DNA of 64,000 bases from Heliocidaris tuberculata (taxonomy: Eukaryota; Echinodermata; Echinoidea; Camarodonta; Echinometridae), in contig CM046835.1 in assembly GCA_025618425.1 (NCBI GenBank), positions 16,893,959-16,957,958 on the forward strand, given 5' to 3'. The notes under the pieces were generated by a model, which worked only from the letters and a program-made list of their open reading frames with translations, did no database searches and had not been told where the DNA came from. The first letter of the stretch is position 1. Every line of letters begins with the position of its first letter. Both the position numbers and the translations under genes were made by a program. Below, piece by piece: positions 38,148 through 50,900 of this stretch.

Positions 38148-38441
38148 CCTTTTATTTTGATTTTTTATTTCTTTTCGTATTTTTTTTTCTTGTGTGACAT
38201 TCGTGTGGGGTTATTAAGGGTGTTGATGTTATTGATGGTGGCGTTCTAGAGGTATTAATGATATTAGAAGGGCGTGAGAAGGTCACGAATGTAGCCTTTT
38301 ATTTTGATTTTTTATTTCTTTTCGTATTTTTTTTTCTTGTGTGACATTCGTGTGGGGCTAATAAGGGCGTTGATGTTATTGATGGTGGCGTTCTAGAGGT
38401 ATTAATGATATTAGAAGGGCGTGAGAAGGTCACGAATGTAG
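38148..38441. repeat. Tandem duplication, two 147-bp copies
   Basis: Copy 1 starts at 38,148 and copy 2 at 38,295, both with CCTTTTATTTTGATTTTTT. They appear to differ only around GGTTATTAAGGGTG versus GGCTAATAAGGGCG, so the event is recent. No open frame spans it. Confidence 0.95.
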
Positions 38442-39468
38442 CCTTGCGAGAGAAAAATAAAGGATATATGAGGGGACATGCAGGTATTGGGTATAAAACT
38501 CTTAAAATATAGGTGAGTGCATCGAATTCAGTATATCAATCACTGAATCTACTTGTTGAACGTCATGTGGATGTTTAAGAAATACAGACTCATTGACTGA
38601 TTTTAGTGGTTGATTTGTCGTATTAAATATTGACCATATGTACTTTATAACTTTTCTTTCATTTTATGAATAATTGTTGTTTAATTGATCAAGTTGTATT
38701 AATGGTATAAATATAAGTTATATCAGGTATATCGTAATACTTTTCAACGGAGGGCACACCACAAACTCATTCCACTAAGTAGAATGCTCTCGATGAACAA
38801 TACACGCCACGCACAAAACAAAATAAGAATTGAAAGTCGGTGAGGTAACTGCATAACTGCAACAGACTCTTGAGTAAGAATGAAATGAATTATGAATGAG
38901 ATTTTATATCGACGAATATGATAGAATGCCGACAAATCTACCCAAATTATAGAACTATATTATAGTCAATCAATATGACTTGTGAAAGAGCGGGTTGGAA
39001 TTGTTTTTCGTTGGCACTTCAAAAGTTCCGACCAACCGTCGTCCCTCGTCATTTTATTCTCACCTTAGGTGTGAAAAAAAACCCGGAGCTGTACTTTTCA
39101 CCATAATCTCACCTAAATCAATTTTATCGTAAGAGATGAAGTCGCACAGACAAACACAAGTAATGTGCGAAATCCCACGAATGTGAAAAAACAAGGGATG
39201 GCGACGAATTACGCTTAGCACGAGATGCCCACGAGACAGTGTGAGAATCAAAGTTTTGATTTGGCGCGAGTCATTTTTTGTTCACTCGAATATCGTCTGG
39301 GATTTCATCAAGGACATGAGATCGGTGAAGTACCTTCCGCACTTTGCCTTGACCTACGGGTTCAGTCGGGTGTGAGAATGAAGTGTGAATTAACAGTGTT
39401 TCTAGATCAGTTCATGGAGCTACAAACATGGAAGAAACTACTGAAAATCCCCAGTATAGGCCTATATA

Positions 39469-39470
<2 letters not shown>
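38442..39470. other. Non-coding stretch, nothing recognised
   Basis: No gene, RNA or repeat structure recognised. Confidence 0.6.
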
Positions 39471-39508
<38 letters not shown>

Positions 39509-39520
39509 CCACACACACAG
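39471..39520. repeat. (CA)n microsatellite
   Basis: About 50 bp of CA dinucleotide with one TACCC interruption. Confidence 0.95.
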
Positions 39521-39706
39521 TCTTTTTTGCCTTTACTCTCAAGGACAGCTATTGTTCCTCTATTATTCTCCTGTCCTCGGAAAGCTGACGGAATAAGGCT
39601 CAAATCTATTGTTTGGCGTCCGAGGACTATTGTTCAACTTCCGAGGACTATTGTTCTCAGGAATTTTTCTTTGTTCACCGTCCTCGCTCATACGGCTATA
39701 CCTGTC

Positions 39707-39725
39707 CACCCCCCCCCCCCACACA

Positions 39726-39775
<50 letters not shown>

Positions 39776-39808
39776 TTTTTTTTTTTTTTTTTTGGGGGGG
39801 GGGGCGGG
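39707..39808. repeat. Compound C-run/(CA)n/(AT)n/T-run/G-run
   Basis: A C-run, CA, AT, a T-run and a G-run follow one another with no unique sequence between. The outer C and G runs are complementary and the AT core is self-complementary, so the whole could fold back. Confidence 0.9.
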
Positions 39809-40198
39809 GTAGTCAGTGGATCTTCTGCATGTGGTCAACAATAGTTTAGCTACAGGGGAACGGGAGGCACACCCCCTATCTAATAGAGGGAGAGAAGAAT
39901 AAAATAGCGGGAGAAGGCATCGTGTATGCAGATTGGGAGTAGGTTTACATATAACCCCCCCCCCCCCCTTCAAAACCTCTCTGAGGTGGTATAAGATGGA
40001 CGAAAGAAATGTACTTTGTTACCGACATTTGGGATTCAGCATCTAAAAAAATACAGAGAAACAAAACGGACAAGTACTTTAAAATATTTATTTTACAAAA
40101 TTTTTATTTTTTCAAGTAATGCTAATCTCTGGAGTAAATAACAAGCATTATTCAAGCAGTGAAAGAAAATGGCGTTATGGATTTCTGGAGAAAATTCA

Positions 40199-40262
40199 AA
40201 GAGAGAGAAAGAGAGAGAGGGAGGAGGGAGAGAGAGGAGAGGAGAGAGAGGGAGAGAGACGG
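40199..40262. repeat. (GA)n microsatellite
   Basis: GA dinucleotides with GGA interruptions, about 90 bp left of the tRNA-Glu-like sequence. Confidence 0.9.
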
Positions 40263-40352
40263 TGGTGGTGAAAGATGAGGAGGGAGAGACTTTGCTTTAT
40301 TCTAGTTTTAAAGCGGTCTTGAAAGAGTCTTCGTCAGACACAACGTCTGATA

Positions 40353-40424
40353 TCCCACATGATCTAGTGGTGAGGATTTGGCGCTCTCATCGCCGCTGTC
40401 GAGTTCGATTCCCAGTGTGGAAAT
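40353..40424 (+). tRNA. tRNA-Glu(CTC)-like sequence, probably pseudogene
   Basis: The acceptor TCCCACA/TGTGGAA has one mismatch. The A-box region is TGATCTAGTGG, the anticodon stem TGGCG/CGCCG is sound, and the loop CTCTCAT has U33 and anticodon CTC (Glu). The B box reads GAGTTCGATTCC. The T stem has two mismatches (TCGAG against CCCAG), arguing for a decayed gene or a tRNA-derived SINE head. No T4 terminator follows within the next 20 bases. Confidence 0.5.
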
Positions 40425-40566
40425 TACCGACAAATTTATCCCATACATATATTTACATTATTGTGCTCTTGACTCGTATTTCACTTATAAAATTCTGTCT
40501 GAGTTACAGCAAGCTCATAAATCTAAAAAAATGATATGAAAAAAGAATAAGATATCACTGAAGGTG

Positions 40567-41197
40567 TTTAATACCCCTGCCCCAATGTGTGTGCCAAATT
40601 TCCTGAGCATTGCTCCAAAAATAAGAAAGTGGTTTGATGTGCAATATTTTCCTGTTTTATTGCCATATGTCGTTTCCATGGTAATGCAGTTTGCCACACA
40701 TTGTAACAATATGTCTTGCACATCTTTACCACAAGACCAATGTGTGTGCCAAATTTCACGAGCATTGCTCGAAAAATGAGGAAGTAGTTCGATCCGCAAG
40801 ATTTCAACCCGATTTATTGCCATAATATGCTGTTACCAAGGCAACGCATTTCCGACACATTCCAAAAACATGTGTTGCACATCTCCATCCCAAGACAAAA
40901 GTATGTGCCAAATTTCATGAGCATTGCTCGAAAAATGAGGAAGTAGTTCGACGCGCAATATTTCGATCTGATTTATTGCCATAATATGCCCTTACCATGG
41001 CAACGGAGTTTCCGACACATTCAAAAAATATGTCCTGCACATCTTCATCCCAAGACCATTGTGTGTGGCGAATTTCACGAGCATTGCTCGAAAATTGAGG
41101 AAGTAGTTCGATGCGCAAGATTTGCAACGGAGCGACCGACCGACCACACGCTGATTCCTATATACCCCCTTCAAACTTCGTTTGGCGGGGGTATAAT
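40567..41197. mobile_element. Pearl/HINE-like element with ~160-bp core repeats
   Basis: Four copies of a 153-161 bp core start with GTGCCAAATTTC-like sequence near 40,591, 40,744, 40,905 and 41,065. A GACC/ACCG microsatellite (about 41,130-41,148) follows, then a right-end hairpin at 41,161-41,195 (TATACCCCC facing GGGGGTATA, inner AAACTTCGTTT). The left end TTAATACCCCTGCC is an imperfect inverted copy of the right end. Core repeats, tetranucleotide microsatellite and hairpin in that order are the layout of bivalve 'pearl' elements, classed as non-autonomous Helitron-like (HINE). No coding capacity. Confidence 0.65.
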
Positions 41198-44100
41198 AAG
41201 GCAACATTGCATTGTCTGACTATCAAGATGAAACCAGCTGTGTTTTCCCTCTCATATTTTTGAAGGCTTTTTAAAAGTAAATTAATCATCGTTCTGGTTT
41301 TAGACCTTTACAGAACACCAGGAAAATCCCCAACTTGTTCCATTTAATTCATAATATTGAGAAAAGCTTTGGACGTGAAGTCTTCATCTTTCCTTTAATC
41401 ATGCTTAAGGTTGATGTCTACAGAAAAAAAGAACTGAGCATGTAGTAGTGTTCATGGTAAGAGGTGTCATTTCAACTGCGTCATTACCTGCGCTAGTAGA
41501 GTCTATGACGGCAATTTACCCATATAAGAGTCAATAAAAGCATTGTTTGCACTCTTCAGTTTGCAATCATTTTGTGAACGATATCACTCTTTCTTGATGC
41601 GCAAAGCACCGTATCAGTCACTCTGATGAGGTCCTGACTTCAGCAAAGTGATGCCTCGTGTGAGCTGGCTTTAGACTGGGAGAAATACATGTACTAAAAA
41701 GAAATTCAAGCATTTAATGTCAGTTTGTTTGTTGTTGTTCTTGTTGTTTAGATTACATGTTTTGAGGGGTAAAAATGAATATGCAAGATGTATTTTTCAT
41801 TGGCATAAATTTTGTCGATTGTTTTCTTCTTTTGATACGTAAAGAAGAACTGAGGATAACAATAAAAGAAACACATGGTGCTGAAAAATTATCATACACA
41901 TGTGGTAAGAATTTAGGTGTTATTTTTTATTTCTCTTTGCTTCAATAAATGGAATTTACACTCATATACAGCAACACATACCAGAAGAAACTAATAGCGC
42001 TATCAGCTGAATGAACTAAAACTTAACTAAATTACCTTACAATCATTATAAAAATAAATTCAGAGAAACATTCCAATAACCAACAGTCAGGTCTTGTAAT
42101 ACTTTGTTATTTTGGACATAACCAATAATGAAAAACATGATAAGGTTGTAAAATAAAAAGTAAATGGTCTATGGTATCTCATAGAACTTGTCATATACAT
42201 GCATTGTACAAATATGACAAGTTGATTCTTCAAGAATGAAAGGTGTTGTAATTCCACAGAACTGTACAGTAAGACAGCAGCTGTACAGACAACATACAAG
42301 TATATTCATATTCTTAATATTTGTACATGTCAGCTAAAATTAAGTTCCTGAAAAAGAACAAAACAAAGAATACAGATGAGATATGGAAAGTAAGAATTGT
42401 CAAAGCCGAGTTTAAAATCAGCAATATACATGTACATGCATGGTAAAGTGAGTATTAAAGGGCCTGACTTACATGCTAACTTGTGCAAATATAACTCCAT
42501 GAACATAACCCATTAGCACTGCACAATACACAACAATCCTTGCTTGCAAATTCAAGTTGGTAGGTAACCGCATTTTGATCTCTGGGCTACTGGGGAAGGG
42601 CAAAATGTTTCCATGCTTTGTGGCAGGAAAATTAGATGAGAAACCGTTTCATGTATTGATTTTTGACATAACCATTTGCATGTTTAATTACATATAAAAA
42701 ATGCTTCCTTCTATATCCCTTCTATCAAACCTGCATATTTTGATAAATCAGAATCTTCTGGTGAAAAGTGAAAAAAAGAAAGAAACCCCCATATCAGCAC
42801 TAAAGATAGGTAATATAAATAGCCATCTACATACATATTACATGAAACATTCAAATGTTAGTATAATTCACATATTGCAAAACATCACAAAAGTTGTCCT
42901 AATCATACACCTTGAATTACTAAAAATACAACACAAAATTCACAAAGACAAAACAGAATTTTTAACATTATGAATGAAAAACTTATGAATTTTGAATTAT
43001 AATATTAATATCAAAATAGTTTTGTAAACCTAACTTGGCCAAACAATAACAAAAATTACAAAAATTATGTTAGGCAAAGTTAACTGTACATAGTATGTGA
43101 GAATTTTAGCTCTATCATGGTTCTATAATTCCCTTTCAAGAGTGCAAATAAACTTTGTTTAATAATAATAAGAAAAAAAATATAACGTCCCTCTAAAATG
43201 ACCATAAATATACTGTTGAAGCTCCTAAATTTCTGGTTTGTCATTAGCAAACAACAACAACAAAAAAGTACATAAATATCATTCTCCTATTTTGATGACA
43301 ACCCTGGGAAGGAGTGTATTCTTTCTCTTCGATGTCAAAATATTATTAAGATATACACAAATTTCCCCACATTATAAAAAAGAAAAGGTCTGCCATTCAC
43401 ATTATAGATGATGATAACAATTTTGCATTGCACATTGCTGCAGACTTGAAAAGTTTCAAGAGTTTGATTAACATAGCAAATATTTTGAAATCACACCTAC
43501 AGACTGTTTCTTTAATTACAGCAATTTCTCATTAGCATTAAGATACAAAGATGTCGCATTTTTCTAGGAGTATAGAATTGAAGATTAAATAAAGAAGGAC
43601 ATACAATAGTATACAAGCAAATAAAAATTCTATTGATTATAATAGTGATTTTAAACATAATGATTTACTTCAAGTAGACATGTATGCTTCATGCATACTG
43701 CAAACATAAATATAAATCAGTTTCTGTACATCAATAATAACATTCTGATAAAATGAATCAATACACACAGAATTTATTAAATTACAAACAGAACAAATGA
43801 CACAGTGTTATAAAATATTTGATGTCTCAGCCTTGTCTCTGAATATTACATACTCTTCCCCTAAATAATCGAAGAAGGCGTGCAAAGGAAGTTAGAAGGG
43901 AGATGAAAAAGTGTGGAGTGGACTTTACAAAAGAAGAAAAATCCATGAGAAAGTAGGGAAAGAAAATACGGCACAGAAGAAAGAGCGCAAAAATAATGCC
44001 GCTATTGTATTGATTTATAATTTGTAAAGTACTAAAGCAAATTATTGATCATAATACTGATAGTCATTGGTAAGATTCATCTGATTATTTTTTAAAGAAA

Positions 44101-44791
44101 AAAAAAAGTTTTCTTGAAAGCAGATAGTATTCAAATGCATGATTTTAAACGATCTCTGTTGAAATATTCATGGGCGTAATCATTCACATAATTGACTAAT
44201 TTTTACTATGTGTAATGGTGGGGATGGGGGGGGGGGAATATTGGTACGAGGACAAATCAGTTGCCCTTATACCCTATGAAGAGAACGTAAGACAATGTCA
44301 AGCACAATGTATTATAGAGCACTTACACTTAAAACTGAAATGGAAAAAATAGAGATAGAGACAGAGATGAAGATAGAGAGATAAACACAGATAAATGGGT
44401 TGAGGGAATGGAAAGAGAAAAAATTAAGAGAGTGTGAGAGAGAGAGAGAGAGAGAGCAGGAAAGTGGGGGAAAGTGACGAATTGAGAGAAGCCTCACCTC
44501 AGATTCCCTTAGCCACAAAGGGCATGAAACATGACAATAAAATCTTTTGTCTCTCTCTTTCTCTGACTAAAATGATTCTACACTATTAGCACTTATAGTT
44601 ACGATGTCCAATCAATAATGAAGTCCATCACATTTTAGCCACAATACAAACAAACCCCAATCTGTGAGAAGCAAACCATTCCAATATCATAGTTGAGATG
44701 CTCGTCTAAATCAACTGACTTCAATGCCTGGTATGTAAGATCAGGTGCAAAGTCCTCATACACAGATTTGACAGCTATCAACATTGTCCTC
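41198..44791 (-). other. Region downstream of TM9SF1; 3' UTR likely lies here
   Basis: No other gene is seen between the TM9SF1 stop codon and the pearl-like element. Read on the minus strand it is T-rich, with a GA tract at about 44,430-44,456 and a G-run near 44,228. A possible polyadenylation signal AATAAA in the minus-strand context GAGAAATAAAAAAT lies near 41,925-41,935 with U/GU-rich sequence after it, but nearer AATAAA-like hexamers also exist. The 3' UTR end is therefore not fixed. Confidence 0.35.
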
Positions 44792-44993
44792 TCAGTCCAT
44801 CTTGAGGTTAATATATATGTAACGGATGAAGCGTAGCGAGGCAAAGAAGGACACGGTGCCGAGCATCAGGAAGAATATATAGCAGAACAGAAGTGTGTAG
44901 CCGAAGAACTCAATGGTCTGCAACCCCCCAGACATACTGGAGCGCTTGTTGTAGTAGAAGATGGCGTACAGGAATACAAAGCCACCGGTAGAC
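44792..44993 (-). CDS. TM9SF1: TM9SF1 terminal coding exon (202 bp)
   Basis: Encodes [20 protein letters not shown] through helix 9 to [10 protein letters not shown] and the TGA stop at 44,792-44,794. The terminal KMD is the KxD sorting signal of nonaspanins. Confidence 0.95.
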
Positions 44994-47900
44994 CTTTAAA
45001 AAGACAATGGGAAAAAAGGGGTAGGTTAGGCTTTTAATGCTTATGGTTGCATACAGGTCCCTGTCCTCCAGGCTTTCATATTTGCATAAAATCCAGACAA
45101 AGACAGAATTAAGTACTGTGATACATGGTAGGCCTCCATGTGTCGTGTATAATGAAAACTGGCACCCTCTTATCAAGAGTTGCAACCGATCCAAAATCGA
45201 TGGCAACTCTGTGCTAAAAAGAAAGTGTAGGTTTGTGACTGATTGGAGGACTTGCAATCAATTGGGATCAATCACAACTCTTTATAGAGTACTAAAGTGA
45301 GATGGCATAGTGGCCAAATTGTCAAGGTTGCTGGTTCCAAACAATTTTGTGCTAAACAATGGCTTGGTGATCACACCATTGCCAAACAATGAATTTGCCC
45401 TGCTCATGCCCTTGGCTTGAATGATTTTGCAATGAACCTCATGCGCAGGCTCTGTTGTTTGGAACCATTAACCTGGACGACGAGCAACCATGATGTTAGC
45501 ACTTCGGTACTCTATAAAAAAAAAACAACATACATCATAACTGGAACAGAACACATACACCCTTATAGAGGGCGACATACATAAATATCCAAAGTAGTGC
45601 TGTAGCCCGGAACTCATTCCGGTCTTTAGTCCGCCAGACTGAGCTGTCCGGGCCGGACTAATTCCTGTCTGGGCTGTGGCAATAACTGGGTCAACTCAGT
45701 AACAGAAAGAGATAGTAAAAAGGTCTTGAAATAGCTCATTATTCGTCATCTTTCATCATAATAAATCTGTCAAAATAACTATAACAAATGCGGTCCGATT
45801 GCTGTAAGCAGGGAGGTGGAAGAGAGAGGCTCGATCTGTTTATCTGCACTGCATTCAAGCAGTACGGCCAGTATGTATTACTACACATATATATGCAGCA
45901 CTGCAAATACACACATACATACACAACCGGTAACCACAATGCACCTGCGCAGCAGTCTAGTCCTATCCTGCATGTATTATATGTATGCAGGGAAATCAAT
46001 TTAGTGACCAATCAGGAAGTTTCCCTCGATATGTGGGCAGAGTTCAATTCAGAATAAATTAAAGTTTGGTGACCGCATGGGCATGGCCCTCGGCGACCCA
46101 TACACTGCACTGGCACTGGCAGCAGATCAGATCAAAGGGCTTACAGTCGATAAAGTTTGTTGACCTGGGACATCGAGAATGTGTGACAAAGAGGTCAAGA
46201 GGGCACTCTGTATACATGTATTATGTTTACATGATAAAAATGTATGTTATTTAAATGTGTGAGATAGAGCAGGGAACTACTACCTGATGATGAAAGTTAG
46301 TGATGTTATCGATGTTTGAACTGGAGTTTGAACTGGAGTTTATTTAGCCTAGTTTACAAGCAAATATGTTCTGATTTCCGCGAGCTGGTCTTCCACCTCC
46401 TAGATTGATGACAGCAGAGATTTTAAAGAGTAATTCCATCGCCAAATCACTTCCTTATAGGCGGAAAATTCAAGTTTATTAGCAAGATGAGCTAATCAAT
46501 AAACATGAAGATAAAACTAATAGTCCCCCTCTCTCTGAATCCCCTAGCTGTCCCTTTTCCATTCTGTCGCCTTCCTCTTTTTCTTACTTTCTTTTTTCTT
46601 TCTTCCCCTCTCCCCTTTTCTCCTCTCAAAATTCTAGTACTAGTAATATTAGTATATCGAGAGGAAGAGAGAAAGAAAGAATTGATGTCATGTATTTACT
46701 TTATGCTATGATATAAAGTTGATACATATGATGGAAAGAAGAAAAAAGCTTGATTAAACCTGTCACACTTCTATCCCCTTTTAATTCTATTTATTCTTTC
46801 CATTCATTCTTTCCAGTAACATTTTTTCTATCTCAAATCTTGTCTCTTAAATTACCGATTTACAATTTGATATTTTTTTACACTATCATTCATGATTCAC
46901 TTAGTTTCCATATTTTCTTTTCTTTTCTGTTCTTTTCATCTTTCTTTAAGTCTTTCTACCTCTCCAAACAATCCTCCTCTTTTATATCTCGATCGGTTTC
47001 CTCCTGACTTTCGTTTTCATCATCTCAAATTTCCAACAAGTCATGTGGTAGAACCAAAACAATGGCATTCCTTATCAAAGCGCACGTACAGTTTGTTTAC
47101 AAATTAATTCACAGCAAAGATCATAGCCTGTCAGACGGCTGGTGCCCAGCTGGGTGTAACATTACACCGCGGTCTCTCGATCTAGCGCGCAGCCTCAGCT
47201 AACAGCAAACTCTCGTTTGCTATTGGCCGATGAATGGACTGATCTTTGGACTTTGGACCATAGCTTTAGAATAAATTAAACAGTTGAAGCACATGGCGCG
47301 TATAGTGAGAGTGACATGTGGGCGTGGTCATCCAGAGTATAGATGTACAGTGTCTGCAAGACAGGGACTACATTTCCCTGGACTAATCATGGGGCAGAAA
47401 TAACTGATCTTGAATTTGTGTGGAATGTGGCATGTCTGGACCTCGGACAGCAAGATAACGGAGTGTGTGATCTACTACTATTACGGACAAGGGTCACAAG
47501 GCCGAGGTCACTAAGAATCAGTGTACATTGACCCTACTGTCAACCTTTTCTATCATACTCCTTATCGGGCCGGGTTACCGGGTTGGACCGGTTCGGTAAA
47601 GATCAGAAAAAAAATTACCAGGCTTAAAATGGGCCAGACTTTTTGTTCAGGGCTAAAGCACTAATCCAAAGACATTCGCATTGATTTTTTCATTCATCAT
47701 TTTTATGTTAATTACATTAATTTAACATTAGTTGTTGCAGTAATTTGTATTGAATGGAAAGATGAACAATTGGCCTTATATAAATCAGTGGACTAAGTTC
47801 AGCCAGGTTTTTACTCAGAGAGTTTACAAGAATATGAGAAACTGATACTAACCCTGCACTGAAGATGGACCTCCACCACCACCTGTAGTCTTCATTGGAC

Positions 47901-50900
47901 AGTTGGAAGTAAGTGAGGGCGACAGAGATACAGGCTGTCACACTCAGCAGGATAGCGTAGACTACAAACAGAATACCATATAGGGTGTACTGCTCCCTAC
48001 CCCACAGAGTTGCAAAGATGTAGTACAGCTCCACTGAGATGGCACTGTACAAATAAGAAGCAAAAACAATCACTATACAAAACTAGGTAACCCACCAACA
48101 CAAAATAAGTATAAGTTTCTTTCTTTCCTAAGCCAAGTACTGCAGCCAGTGCTCAATAGATCACTATAATTTATCTTCATTTTCAGTGTCCTGCTTTGTC
48201 TCTATTTTATAGCCATTTGACCTATTTTTTTAAATGATTCTCGACACAAAGTTAACTAGAAAATGTACAACTATGATTGTGAAGAGTTGATGAGTTGGCA
48301 AGCTTATTTATTTTCTTGTGATTTACTATGGAATTAAAGAAACATTGGTGAAAATATATTAAATAAATTGAGTCAAACTCTTTTGAATACAGTGTACATG
48401 TATGGAAAATATCATGACTGTACATAACCCAACAGAATGCCATACACATCTGGAAGTTGCTATTGGTGCTCCTACATGTGACAATCGCTTCAGGCTTTAT
48501 TTCTTCGAAGATACAAGGTTAGGAGTAGGTATAGTGTCCATAGTGCAAGTTACAAATTCAGTTAGTGTTGGATATTGACTCAATACAATTGTCGCCAGAG
48601 CATGTGTCATATATCAGTTGCTATTATTTACCTGAAAGGCAAGAATCCACCCACAATGCAGTGCATGATCCAGGAGCGATACCAGGGCACAGACGGGATT
48701 TCCCTAGCAATGTTTTTCGTCCTGCATGGTGCATCGAACCCATCAGCCATGTTCTTACCCATGATGCCTCCCATGACTGTCAGTGGGAAACCAACTGCAG
48801 ATATAAAGAAGTGGGTGTATGAAAATCAGTAAAATAAGTGATCTCAGAATTAGTAAATGCAGAAGGAATTAGGACTTAAAGGGCAATCCAACCTTGGTAA
48901 TAAGATGATTTGCGTGGAAGCAGAAAAATAAGAAAATCAGGATGGTGAAAGTTTGAAAGAAATCGGACAAGGACTAAGATAGTTATGGATGTTTGAAAAA
49001 TGAGATCACTACATCTATGCGAATCTCAAATTGGCAATTTGGTGAGTCAATTGTGACATTTTTGTGGACAACTCTCCTATATGTCGTAAACAAAAATATT
49101 AATTTGCGGTTTTCTTCGAGGCGCTTTTACCCTTGGGGCAGTACTCAAAATATATTGGAGATAGCATATTGTTATAGGTCCTCATGAACGAAAAGATCCT
49201 ACTGAGTAATGCATTTTGAAAAAAAGTACATTTTAGTCAATTTATGTGTTAGAGCGAATGGGGGGGTTGTCCACAGCTACATCACAATTGACATTACCTT
49301 TTCGGCCAATTTGAAATTCCCATAAGTATAGTGATTACAACTTTCAAAAATTCATAACTTTCTTATTGCTTGTCCGATTTCGTTCAAACTTTCACCAATC
49401 TGCTTCTCTGATTTTTCCTCTTTCTTTCAAAGCAACTTGCTATTAAGGTCGGATTTCCCTTTAACTGTACAATCTGCCAAGTTCAAAAGTGGAAAATTGA
49501 TTATGAGATTTAGGTAATCATTATTCAACATGACAACGGTGCAATCTTTAATGTAAAGGGTGAAGTATGTCTTTAAAGTGGGGGGGGGGGGGGGGGGGGA
49601 GGTTGAATGCTGTGTATCTAGACTGAAATAGGCATAGAAGGACCAACAATAAGCAGCTGCTCTTTCTACATAATTTGGAAAGAAAAAAAAAAGGGTGAAT
49701 GTTCAGGTGTATACAAAAGTACAGCATATTCATACCCGAGTCGCACTGTCAAACCAACTCTATACCGACTTCAAACCAATCAACTCCTGGTCATTTGAGG
49801 TAATTTTTGTTTCTTCATGTCTCTTGTAGGTGTCGCTGGTGTGAGTGGGGTATGAAGCTGCTGCCGATCTATAAATTTACTCCATGAATGACTAGAGTAG
49901 TTTGGTTAAGTGACTACTACTAGTTGGTTGATGGCACCAAACAAACAAAAACAAAAACAAAACAAAACACAAAAACAAAAAAACTCTACATACATTGTAA
50001 AGCTTGGACCCATTTCAAAGCCAAATTTGACAATGAAAAAAGGAATCAAAAATAAAAATTTCAGAGACAAAAAAAGGGTTCAGTATATAACGGTCGTCTA
50101 CAAGATTAGAAGAGATCCAAAAAATTGGATAGAGAAAGATTGATATCCATACTTACCACAGATCCATATCATGAGAAGTAATAGAACTGTGGTGAAAGGT
50201 AGGGCCATTGTTGAATCCCAATACAATGCTACAGAGTTCACTATACTCCAGATGATGAAAGAAGGGACTGTCAAATCAAACAAAAAGTAAACATGGTCAG
50301 TAATAGTTTTGATGAAATTCTTGCTTTCAAAAATAACAATGAACTACCAATAACTGAGACTTCTTAAAAAACTTTTATCACTCCCTTATCTATATAAGTC
50401 TTATTAACTTTTTTGTGAATCTGTATTTGAAAAAAGGAGACAGATTATTTCGACAATGTTTGTATGCCTAAAAATTTCCATTTAGGGGCATCATAAAGTA
50501 CTCTCCTATCAGAGTGCCAGATAAATCAATGGTCACTAGGAAAGATTTTTTTGTGAAATAGATGAAAAGTTAGAAATGAACTTGATCATTCAGATGTAGC
50601 ATCTTTGACTGTAGTGTCCTCAAATTCTGCAATAGGCTCATCTTTTACAAGGTACGGATTGGTTGTAAATTACACATTCCTCCTTGTTTACAAATCTGGG
50701 CCAGGAAATTACTCCTTGTTGATTTCTTGTAGATTTGTTCATTCCAGTATTGTACATATCACCACACTTGTCAATGTCACATACCTGCTTGTGTAAATTA
50801 CACAGAAGCATTTCCTGTGTCATATACAACCTGTCAATCAAACTTTTACCTCAAGTGTGTGACATACTTCTTTCTTAAACCAGCTTTAATTTCTATGGAA

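Noticed and set aside
45037..45300. Plus-strand open frames inside TM9SF1 introns
   Set aside because: No splice-consistent neighbours or protein features; some are shadows of minus-strand exons.
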